6,762 nucleotides of DNA from Melioribacteraceae bacterium (GCA_027858595.1 JAQICK010000206.1:1-6762), one strand, 5' to 3'. Counted from the first letter of the stretch, positions 1-6,618 are shown. Program-made: numbers and translations. Notes: generated from the letters alone by a model not told the origin.

Positions 1-10
1 CTGGTGTTTC

Positions 11-889
11 TTATCTGTTTGTGAAACTTGTTAATGCGACATAAACTTGGGGAACATACCCCTCCTCAATTGGGATTTCAACCATACTACTATCTTCATC
101 TAGTTCTATTATTCCTTGAAATTTTTCATGCTCTTCAAATTCTGGATGTGATAAAATGTTTTTTGTTCCAGTAACCACCGATTTGTTATTATCCGTTTTA
201 TCTGTAAACAATTTATCTGCTGAATCCAAAAAAACCCTAATTATTGGTTTGTATTGTGTTGCATATATATTTTGAAATCGTTCAATAATTGTGTCGCGAA
301 TTTCAGAAAATTTCAGTCCTGAAAGTCTCTGATTTAATATTCTTTGAATATTTTCTAAATCCGATTGTCCAAAATTTGCACGCAGCTCTAAAGTAATTGT
401 TTTCACTAATCCAGAAAGCACGGTTACAACAACTAAAATTTTTGTAGAAGAGAGTTTAATTATTTGAATTTTTTCTAAAACAGAATTACTAAGTTGTGGA
501 TACGTAATACACGCAAGCTGATTAGTAATATTACTCAAAATTGTTGAAGTGGCTTTTATTAAATCGTTAGTATCATGACTTGAAGAACTCAAAATAGTTT
601 CGGCTGCACGTTTTTCCGTAATCGGTAATTTTGGAACGCCCATTAGTGAATCAACATAGAAACGATAACCTTGGTCTGTGGGAACACGTCCAGCAGAAGT
701 ATGAGGATGCCCCAACAAGCCAGATTCTTCAAGATCAGCCATAACATTGCGTATTGTTGCAGGTGAAAAACCAACATCATACTTTTTTGATATTTTACGA
801 GAGCCAACGGGATTTGCTGTTAAAATATACTGGTGTATAACATAACGCAAAATCGATTTTGCTCTTTCGCTTAATTCTAAGTTATTCAT
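11..889 (-). CDS. hrcA: Heat-inducible transcription repressor HrcA (short C-terminus)
   Basis: This is the repressor of class I heat-shock genes (groESL and dnaK operons), a DNA-binding protein that acts on CIRCE operators. An N-terminal winged helix (residues 1-80) carries the family blocks NPVGSR (26-31), SPATIRNVMADLE (42-54) and HTSAGRVPTDQGYRFYVD (63-80). The central GAF-like domain contains QLACITYP and LVKTITLEL, followed by LSGLKFSEIR and HPEFEEHEKFQGIIEL, all HrcA-like. At 292 residues it is about 50 shorter than typical HrcA (about 340). The C-terminal block ending in a GPxRMxY-like motif is absent, and the frame stops 10 bases from the window edge, so a frameshifted 3' end is possible. 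The ATG at 887-889 has no clear Shine-Dalgarno. Partners such as grpE or dnaJ, if present, would lie outside the window to the left. No CIRCE is visible upstream. Identity is firm; intactness is uncertain. Confidence 0.93.
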   Translation of the reverse strand: MNNLELSERAKSILRYVIHQYILTANPVGSRKISKKYDVGFSPATIRNVMADLEESGLLGHPHTSAGRVPTDQGYRFYVDSLMGVPKLPITEKRAAETILSSSSHDTNDLIKATSTILSNITNQLACITYPQLSNSVLEKIQIIKLSSTKILVVVTVLSGLVKTITLELRANFGQSDLENIQRILNQRLSGLKFSEIRDTIIERFQNIYATQYKPIIRVFLDSADKLFTDKTDNNKSVVTGTKNILSHPEFEEHEKFQGIIELDEDSSMVEIPIEEGYVPQVYVALTSFTNR

Positions 890-1292
890 TCTTAATTAGT
901 TAGTCTAAAATTTTCGAACTTTAAATTTAATAAATATTAAGGAATAATTTTTAATCAAATTCAAAGGTTAGATGTTTAATAACTGTTCAGGATTCGTAGT
1001 TTAAATGAATAATCTTAGTTTACGTAAAAAAAATAAATTACTCAGTGTAAAGTAAGACAGAAGCGGACTTGCACACTCAGCATGATTGCGTTCTGTGAGC
1101 TCCAACTTGGTCGATTATACATTAGTGGTTTTGTTAAGCATAATTCGGGGTAAATATTATACTACCAAAAGGAACTATAAAATAGCCCTTTCGTCAAAAA
1201 AATGGAATGCAATTTTTTAGAATATAAAATTGGTCTATTAGTTATATTTTAATATTTTGTAATTGTAAATACTCTAAAATTAAGAGGAATAA
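890..1292. other. Intergenic region between divergent hrcA and ABC operon
   Basis: About 400 bp with no supported gene. It must hold the promoters of both divergent transcription units, but I cannot place -35/-10 or Bacteroidota-type -33/-7 boxes with confidence. Most is very AT-rich. Bases 1061-1110 are an exception at 26 of 50 G/C, which stands out and could be a decayed insert or gene remnant. The only open frames are tiny (16 codons at 1005-1055, 23 codons at 1082-1153) and lack ribosome sites. A short AGAGGA at 1283-1288, four bases before the ATG at 1293, is a plausible ribosome site for the ABC ATPase. No CIRCE inverted repeat (TTAGCACTC-N9-GAGTGCTAA) was found by eye. Confidence 0.6.
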
Positions 1293-2216
1293 ATGGCAGC
1301 ACTTGAAGTTAAAAACATTTCAAAATCTTTTGGAGATTTAAAGGCTGTAGATAATGCATCTTTTTCAGTTCCTAAAGGTTCAATTTTTGGCCTCCTTGGT
1401 AGAAACGGAGCTGGAAAAACAACTGCAATACGCATGATGATGAACATCTATATGCCTGATAGTGGAGAAGTAACATATGAAGGAATTAAGGCAGGACCAG
1501 ATTTTAACAGCAAAGTTGGTTACCTTCCTGAAGAGCGTGGGCTTTACAAAAAAATGAAAGTTCTTGAAACACTACTTTTCTTTGCCGAAATTAAAGGCAA
1601 AAAAGGACGTGTAGTTACAAAAATGGCAAAAAATTATCTGAAAAAATTTGATCTTGCAGATAGAATGAATTCTAAAATTGAAGACTTATCAAAAGGTAAT
1701 CAGCAAAAGGTTCAATTTATTTCCACTCTATTGCACGATCCCGAAGTTTTAATTTTGGATGAACTCTTTTCAGGACTTGATCCTATAAACACTAACATAA
1801 TGAAAAACATGATTCTCGAATTAAAAGAGCAAGGTAAAATAATTCTTTTTTCCACACACGTTATGTCCTTTGCTGAAAAAATGTGTGATCATGTTGCAAT
1901 TATTGATCACGGAAAGATAAAAATTAACGGTGCACTTGCTGATATAAAGGCAGAACGTTCACATCGTAATATTAGTCTTAATTATGAGGGAGATATTTCA
2001 TTCCTCCGAAACAATCCAATAATTGAAAATATTTCTGATTATGGAAATAGCGTTGGAATAAAAGTGAAACAAGATAAGGACATTCAACTACTTCTTAAAT
2101 TGTTAATTGATAATAATGTTGAAATAAAAAAATTTGATGCAAATGATATTTCACTTGAGGAGATTTTTATTGATACTGTTGGTCAAGAAGTTGCTCAGGA
2201 GGTAAAACATGTTTAA
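1293..2216 (+). CDS. ABC exporter ATP-binding protein, NatA/YhaQ type
   Basis: Cytoplasmic nucleotide-binding subunit of an ABC-2 type exporter, expected to power the permease encoded directly downstream. The 307 residues show Walker A GRNGAGKTT (36-44), a Q-loop region reading GYLPEERGLY (76-85) with Glu where many ABC proteins have Gln, signature LSKGNQQK (132-139) in place of LSGGQ, Walker B VLILDE (152-157), D-loop SGLDP (160-164) and switch His in STH (189). The LPEERGLY and LSKGNQQK forms mark the NatA/YhaQ subgroup, related to Bacillus NatA (sodium efflux) and YhaQ. A C-terminal domain of about 90 residues (DUF4162-like) follows the ATPase core. Residue 158 is Leu (DELFSGLDP), where the subgroup usually has Pro (DEPFSGLDP). 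The gene overlaps the permease gene by 8 bp. The substrate cannot be read from the sequence; Na+ efflux is a homology-based guess. Confidence 0.93.
   Translation: MAALEVKNISKSFGDLKAVDNASFSVPKGSIFGLLGRNGAGKTTAIRMMMNIYMPDSGEVTYEGIKAGPDFNSKVGYLPEERGLYKKMKVLETLLFFAEIKGKKGRVVTKMAKNYLKKFDLADRMNSKIEDLSKGNQQKVQFISTLLHDPEVLILDELFSGLDPINTNIMKNMILELKEQGKIILFSTHVMSFAEKMCDHVAIIDHGKIKINGALADIKAERSHRNISLNYEGDISFLRNNPIIENISDYGNSVGIKVKQDKDIQLLLKLLIDNNVEIKKFDANDISLEEIFIDTVGQEVAQEVKHV
2197..2203 (+). promoter_or_regulatory. Perfect Shine-Dalgarno for the ABC permease gene
   Basis: AGGAGGT sits inside the last codons of the ATPase gene, five bases before the ATG at 2209. It fixes the permease start and supports coupled translation across the 8-bp overlap. 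It is the only full-consensus ribosome site seen in the window; the other genes have weak or no Shine-Dalgarno, as is common in Bacteroidota-like genomes. Confidence 0.85.
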
Positions 2217-3474
2217 TTATAGAGTTATTGCTCTAATAAAAAGAGAGCTACGCGAAAAGCTTTTATCGAAAGCATTTATAATTATGACCATTTTACTTCC
2301 TGTTTTTATGTTTGGAATAATAGGAATTCAAACATTCATAATGAGTTTTGATTCCGAAAAAAGTGTTGTAGAAATTATTGCTGAATCAGAGACTATTGCA
2401 GAAAATCTTAAAGGTGTAATTGGTGAATGGAACTTTATAAAAGATAGCACAGTTATACCAATGATTAATTCAATGTCCCAGATGGAATTTGATGATTATG
2501 TGAATAAGAAACAGACGGATTTACTAAGCGAAAAAATTTCTGGAATTATATTTATTCCAAATTCTGCTTTGGAGGATAAGAAAATAAAATACTATTCAAA
2601 GACTCCTAAAAACATGAGGTTATTAGAACGAATTGATAATCCAATAAACCGTGTTTTAGTTGAGGAATATTTTCAATCCAAAAACATTAATCCTGAAGAA
2701 TTACAATATGCTCGCATGTCTGTTAACATTTCAAGTTTCAAAATATCAGAAGGAGAAGAGATTAAAGAAGAAGGTTATGGAAACCTTATTCTTTCGTACC
2801 TTTTTTCATTTTTATTATACATTAGTTTGCTAATGATGGGTTCTATGGTAATGCAAACAGTAATTCAAGAGAAATCGAACAGAATTGTTGAAGTGCTTTT
2901 ATCCTCAGTAACCAGTAAGGAATTAATGATTGGAAAAATTCTTGGGGCTGCAATTACTGGTCTTTTACAGATGGCTATTTGGATTTCGCCAGTAATTCTT
3001 GTTGCATCAACATCATGGTTTATGCTTCCCGAGAATATTACTATAGATATTACATTTCTTCAGGTGGCATATTTGCTTGTTAATTTCTTTTTAGGACTTT
3101 TAATTTTTGTTGGACTTTTTGCAACAGTAGGTTCAATTTTTGAAGATCCTCAAGATGCACAATCTGGAATGTGGCCAATTATGCTTTTAGTTATGATTCC
3201 ATTTTTCATATCAATGTCGATGATTGAAAACCCTAGTAATCCAGTTGCAACAATTGCTTCAATGTCGCCATTTGCTGCGGTAATTGTAATGCCAGCCAAG
3301 ATGGCTATGGTAGATGTTCCACTTTGGCAAATTGTATTATCAACACTTGTAAATGTAGCAACAGTATTTGCAATTTTTCCTATAGCTGGTAAAATTTATC
3401 GTGTTGGTATAATGATGACAGGAAAAAGACCATCTTGGGGCGAAGTTGTAAAGTGGTTAAAGTATAAATATTAA
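2209..3474 (+). CDS. ABC-2 type exporter permease, NatB/YhaP type
   Basis: Inner-membrane subunit partnering the upstream ATPase. The 421-residue protein has the ABC2_membrane_3 plan. A cytoplasmic amphipathic start (KRELREKLLSKAF, 11-23) leads into TM1 (about 22-45). A large extracytoplasmic domain follows (about 46-188), then a cluster of about five or six membrane helices (roughly 193-218, 241-268, 283-308, 322-339, 345-363, 372-395). The cytoplasmic coupling segment EKSNRIVEVLLSS (221-233) followed by KELMIGKILG is diagnostic of this permease family. The tail YRVGIMMTGKRPSWGEVVKWLKY matches the YhaP/NatB style of C-terminus. Its start lies inside the end of the ATPase gene, after a perfect AGGAGGT. 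The closest characterised relatives are Bacillus NatB (Na+ extrusion) and YhaP. The real substrate is unknown, and the large outer domain could also suit a lipid or peptide substrate. Confidence 0.92.
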   Translation: MFNYRVIALIKRELREKLLSKAFIIMTILLPVFMFGIIGIQTFIMSFDSEKSVVEIIAESETIAENLKGVIGEWNFIKDSTVIPMINSMSQMEFDDYVNKKQTDLLSEKISGIIFIPNSALEDKKIKYYSKTPKNMRLLERIDNPINRVLVEEYFQSKNINPEELQYARMSVNISSFKISEGEEIKEEGYGNLILSYLFSFLLYISLLMMGSMVMQTVIQEKSNRIVEVLLSSVTSKELMIGKILGAAITGLLQMAIWISPVILVASTSWFMLPENITIDITFLQVAYLLVNFFLGLLIFVGLFATVGSIFEDPQDAQSGMWPIMLLVMIPFFISMSMIENPSNPVATIASMSPFAAVIVMPAKMAMVDVPLWQIVLSTLVNVATVFAIFPIAGKIYRVGIMMTGKRPSWGEVVKWLKYKY

Positions 3475-3567
3475 GTTTTGTAATTCTTGAAACTTAGAAT
3501 TGTGCCTATGGCATTCCCTTTGAGTTATCGGTGTTATATAATTTTTATTTCAATAATGTACTTGTAT

Positions 3568-3605
3568 CTAGTGTAGTGAACGAAAAATTTCGTTCACTAC
3601 ACTAG
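3568..3605. repeat. 18-bp perfect inverted repeat with 2-base centre (possible terminator)
   Basis: Left arm 3568-3585 (CTAGTGTAGTGAACGAAA) and right arm 3588-3605 are exact reverse complements separated by AA. As RNA this would be a very strong hairpin. It lies 93 bp after the ABC permease stop and 28 bp before the GTG of the next gene. On the plus strand it is followed by TCTTTAATAATT, only moderately U-rich, so it could terminate the ABC operon or attenuate the following gene. The opposite strand has no T tract after it. The perfect symmetry also fits a recently arrived dispersed palindromic element. Terminator versus repeat cannot be decided from one copy. Confidence 0.8.
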
Positions 3606-3633
3606 TCTTTAATAATTAAAGCTGGGAATTATA

Positions 3634-4686
3634 GTGGAGAAACAAGAAAAAATATTTTCACAGTTTGGGGTTAAATTTTGGATTATCTTTGCTGCCGTAA
3701 TAGTTGTTATTGCTGGCTTAAGGGAAGCAGCAGGTTTAATTACGCCACTGTTTTTATCCATTTTTATTACTGCTATTTTATATGGACCATTTAAATGGCT
3801 TCAAAAAAAGGGTTTACACGTTTCGATTGCGTTAACTATTGTTATAATAGCTCTAGCAATAATTACAGTTACCATTTTTGGATTACTTGGTGCATCTGTT
3901 GCCAGCTTTACAGAAAAAATTCCTTTTTATGAAGAACGATTTACTCTTTATTGGAAAGGGCTTAATCAATTTTTAGGTGCTAATGGTTGGTTGGATATTG
4001 AATTAAATATTTCCGAATATTTTAATGCCGGACTAATTATGAAATTTGCCGGAAATGTTTTTACTGGTTTCGGAAATCTGATGAGCAATTCATTTATAAT
4101 ATTATTAGTTGTAATATTTATGTTGCTTGAAATTTCAATTTTTGAAAGAAAAATTAAGTTAATTAATAAAAGTTCTCTAGCTAGAGTAAATAAAATAGTA
4201 CATAATTTAAACGCATATTTTGGCACAAAAACACTAACCAGTTTAGTTACAGGATTTCTCGTTTCAATAAGTTTAGCAATTATAGGAATTGACTTTCCAC
4301 TGCTTTGGGGTTTCTTGGCATTTTTATTAAATTTTATTCCAAATATCGGATCAATAATTGCTGCAGTTCCTGCGGTATTATTGGGGTTAATTCAAGCAGG
4401 TTTTCCAACCGCTTTGGCAGTAATGATTGCGTTTTTGTTGATTAACATAATAATTGGTAATGTAATTGAACCTCGTTTAATGGGCAAAAACCTTGGACTT
4501 TCACCATTAATTGTTTTTATTTCGTTAATTTTTTGGGGATGGGTTTTGGGAACTGTAGGAATGTTACTTGCCACTCCATTGACGATGACAATAAAAATTA
4601 TTTTTGACAACATGGAAGAAACGAAGCATATTGGGCTTATTATGGGGGATGAATCTTCTATTATTAATTATAAAAAGCCATTATAA
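3634..4686 (+). CDS. AI-2E family transporter (PerM/YdiK-like membrane protein)
   Basis: Polytopic inner-membrane protein of the AI-2E exporter family (formerly UPF0118; relatives are PerM, YdiK, TqsA and some Na+/H+ antiporters). The 350 residues show the family's arrangement. Two hydrophobic segments lie near the N-terminus (about 14-28 and 31-50), then TM3 (62-90) and a soluble region (about 93-150). Further helices sit at about 152-168, 203-220, 223-252, 257-276 and 290-318. Family blocks seen are YFGTKTLTSLVTG (195-207), DFPLLWGFLAFLLNFIPNIGS (220-240), NVIEPRLMG (276-284) and WGWVLGTVGMLLATPLT near the end. The start is GTG at 3634, since an in-frame stop lies at 3613-3615 and no ATG follows in a sensible place. 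The ribosome site is weak (GGGA). The gene's last codon and stop are shared antisense with the convergent kinase gene. The substrate is not predictable: members range from autoinducer-2 export to ion transport. Confidence 0.9.
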   Translation: MEKQEKIFSQFGVKFWIIFAAVIVVIAGLREAAGLITPLFLSIFITAILYGPFKWLQKKGLHVSIALTIVIIALAIITVTIFGLLGASVASFTEKIPFYEERFTLYWKGLNQFLGANGWLDIELNISEYFNAGLIMKFAGNVFTGFGNLMSNSFIILLVVIFMLLEISIFERKIKLINKSSLARVNKIVHNLNAYFGTKTLTSLVTGFLVSISLAIIGIDFPLLWGFLAFLLNFIPNIGSIIAAVPAVLLGLIQAGFPTALAVMIAFLLINIIIGNVIEPRLMGKNLGLSPLIVFISLIFWGWVLGTVGMLLATPLTMTIKIIFDNMEETKHIGLIMGDESSIINYKKPL

Positions 4687-5814
4687 TTCTTTCGGAATAG
4701 ATATATAAAACGTTGTTCCAAATTCTTTTGTAGAATTGAATGATACTTCTCCCCCAAGATATTTTTCAGTTAACAATTTCACGCTATATGTTCCAATGCC
4801 ACGCCCACTTCCTTTTGTAGAAAATGACCTTTGAAATATTTGAGATTGAATATCTTCAGGAATATATGCCTCACTATGAACGCTAAAAACTAATGTAGTA
4901 TCAAATTCTTCAATACTTAGAGATACTATTCCATTTTCAACACTTGCTTCTAATGCATTTTTAGTAAGATTTCCTAAGGATCTTTTGAGCAATATTTTAT
5001 CTGTTTTAATTGAAATTATATTTTCATCAGCCTTTACTAATCTTAGTTTTTTATTTTCGCAAAGAATACTATTGTTGTATATATTCAAAGTTTCTTCAAT
5101 TGCAGAATATGGATCAAACTCTGTAATATCAACCAATAATTTTGAATCTTCTGCTAAGCCAAGCATTCTTTGTGCCTTAAGTTCTTCAATTAAAGTATTT
5201 GATATTTCCAACGATAGCTTTGAAAATTCCGTCATTTCCTCAGGTGTACAATCCTGCATTATTTCCAAAAAGTTATTCAAACTTCCAGCAGTATTTAATA
5301 TATCATGAAAAAACAACCGTTCTAATACTTTTTTCCTTTTTTCATTACTAATATCTGTAATTGAAACAAGTGTGTATTCGGTATTTTCTAATTCAATGGA
5401 TTTTGCCCAAAGTTTAAAATCATAAACTTGGTTGTTTCCAGAAGTAATTCTGCACTCTTGCACATCATTTTGTTTAATTTGGCTATTTAGAATAGCATTC
5501 ACTACGCCACATTCTCTGCAGCTCTCACTCGTGCCACATCCTCCAATTTCTTCAGTTGAATGAATGCAACCAAGTACTTCTCCTATTCTAAGACTTAGTA
5601 GGTTATCTTCATTTGAAAATTCCTTAAATAGTTTGTTTGAATAGACTATTTGTCTATCTCTATTAAGAAGAAGAAACATATGATCGACATCATCGATAAT
5701 TGGTTTTATAGCTAAAAAACTATCAATCAAATTGTGCTGATAAAGAACATCCTGGTAGGACTCTTTTTCTGCAGATGCATATTTTGTTCGGATTATGTTT
5801 GCTAATTTTTCCAT
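4681..5814 (-). CDS. Soluble PAS-domain sensor histidine kinase with Cys cluster
   Basis: Predicted cytoplasmic sensor kinase of 377 residues with no membrane segment or signal peptide. Numbering is from the ATG at 5812-5814; a TTG three codons upstream is also possible. A PAS-like sensor (about 38-155) includes MFLLLNRDRQIVYSN and a cluster C83-x-H85, C93, C99, C102 in the GGCGTSESCRECG context, suggesting a metal, Fe-S or redox site. The phosphoacceptor region reads FFHDILNTAGSLNNFL with H170 as the likely phosphorylated His. The ATPase domain has an N-box with N282 and N286 (LGNLTKNALEAS), an F-box FSTKG (331-335) and a G2 box GSGRGIGTYS (335-344), and ends in FGTTFYISIPKEL. The usual DxGxG of the G1 box is not recognisable (SVHSEAYIPEDIQ there). 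I believe related soluble kinases share this form, but that is from memory. No response regulator lies nearby, so it is an orphan here. No Shine-Dalgarno is seen. Confidence 0.9.
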   Translation of the reverse strand: MEKLANIIRTKYASAEKESYQDVLYQHNLIDSFLAIKPIIDDVDHMFLLLNRDRQIVYSNKLFKEFSNEDNLLSLRIGEVLGCIHSTEEIGGCGTSESCRECGVVNAILNSQIKQNDVQECRITSGNNQVYDFKLWAKSIELENTEYTLVSITDISNEKRKKVLERLFFHDILNTAGSLNNFLEIMQDCTPEEMTEFSKLSLEISNTLIEELKAQRMLGLAEDSKLLVDITEFDPYSAIEETLNIYNNSILCENKKLRLVKADENIISIKTDKILLKRSLGNLTKNALEASVENGIVSLSIEEFDTTLVFSVHSEAYIPEDIQSQIFQRSFSTKGSGRGIGTYSVKLLTEKYLGGEVSFNSTKEFGTTFYISIPKEL

Positions 5815-6003
5815 ATTTTTCAAATTATAATATTTACTATAAATACTATCGAAAAAAATGCGGGGAATTTTATTTTTAATAGTTTAAAACAATCAAACCA
5901 AAGCTACAAAGTTGTTGAATTAGAATACTCGGGTAAAATTATTCTTAAAAAAAGCAATAATGCAAAATATTTAGGAATTAGAATAAAACCTTTTGATGGA
6001 GTT

Positions 6004-6618
6004 GTGGTTACCGTTCCAAAAAGAGTAAGCTATTGGGAAGCAGAAGAGTTTGCGAAAAGCAAAGATGGATGGATATTTAAACACCTATCCAAAATAAAAA
6101 CGATTGAAAAGAATCAGATCGTCTTTGATGAGAACACATCCTACAGCACCAAAGAACATACACTGGTTATTTATAAAAGTGATGTTGATAAATCACGCAT
6201 AAAAATTGAACATTCTAAAGTTATTGTTGAATATCCCTCATCTCAAGATGTAAGATCGGAAAAGATACAAACTGAAATTAAATTTGGCATAACAGAAGCA
6301 TTAAGAATTGAAGCAAAAAAACATATTCCTAGAAGAGTAGAAGAGCTAGCCTATTTGTTTGGGTTTAAATACAATAGACTTTTTCTCAAAAACTTAAAAT
6401 CGCGATGGGGAAGTTGCTCAGGGAAAAACAACATTAATCTCAATATTCATTTAATGAAATTACCCGATGAACTAATTGATTATGTTATTTTACACGAATT
6501 AGTACACACAGCACATAAAAATCACAGCAAAAAATTTTGGAATGCACTTGAAAAAATCCTTCCAGAGAGTAAAAAGATGGACACTAAGTTAAAAAGCTAC
6601 TCGCCTCTTAGATTTTAG
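6004..6618 (+). CDS. YgjP/SprT-like zinc metallopeptidase (DUF45, M48-like)
   Basis: Predicted zinc metallopeptidase of the YgjP/DUF45 family, cytoplasmic, with poorly known substrates. The 204-residue frame from GTG 6004 carries the family block SRWGSCS (133-139) and the active site HELVH (164-168: zinc ligands H164 and H168, catalytic E165), followed by KNHSKKFW with H174 as the probable third ligand. The N-terminal half has the family's VTVPKRVSYWEAEEFAKSK and WIFKHL. The frame stays open upstream of 6004, and its translation (VELEYSGKIILKK, then AKYLGIRIKPFDG) looks like the normal YgjP N-terminus. The GTG is therefore probably not the true start, but no ATG, GTG or TTG exists in that frame back to about 5815. 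An ATG at 5858 lies in another frame and stops after nine codons. The gene is divergent from the kinase gene. No terminator is visible after it. Confidence 0.87.
   Translation: MVTVPKRVSYWEAEEFAKSKDGWIFKHLSKIKTIEKNQIVFDENTSYSTKEHTLVIYKSDVDKSRIKIEHSKVIVEYPSSQDVRSEKIQTEIKFGITEALRIEAKKHIPRRVEELAYLFGFKYNRLFLKNLKSRWGSCSGKNNINLNIHLMKLPDELIDYVILHELVHTAHKNHSKKFWNALEKILPESKKMDTKLKSYSPLRF

Noticed and set aside
1005..1055. 16-codon open frame beginning MNNLSLRKK, faintly like the start of HrcA (MNNLELSER)
   Set aside because: Too short, no ribosome site, and the similarity is four residues plus basic content; most likely chance.
1071..1105. GCACACTC...GTGAGCTC looked at first like a degenerate CIRCE operator
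   Set aside because: The arms are not reverse complements in register and the spacing does not match TTAGCACTC-N9-GAGTGCTAA.
1099..1139. CTCCAAC...GTTAAGC resembling the R boxes of an integron attC site
   Set aside because: Only the GTTRRRY side fits; the other box breaks the consensus, the interval is too short and no inner complementary boxes exist.
3482..3501. Small hairpin AATTCT-N8-AGAATT just after the ABC permease stop
   Set aside because: Six AT-rich pairs with no T tract following; too weak to call a terminator.
3966..4226. Antisense open frame (86 codons) within the AI-2E family gene
   Set aside because: Overlaps a clear family member entirely; composition reflects the complement of hydrophobic codons. 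The same applies to the antisense frame at 4392-4613.
4985..5308. Plus-strand open frame (107 codons) opposite the histidine kinase
   Set aside because: Lies over the conserved kinase core on the other strand; no ribosome site and no recognisable domain.
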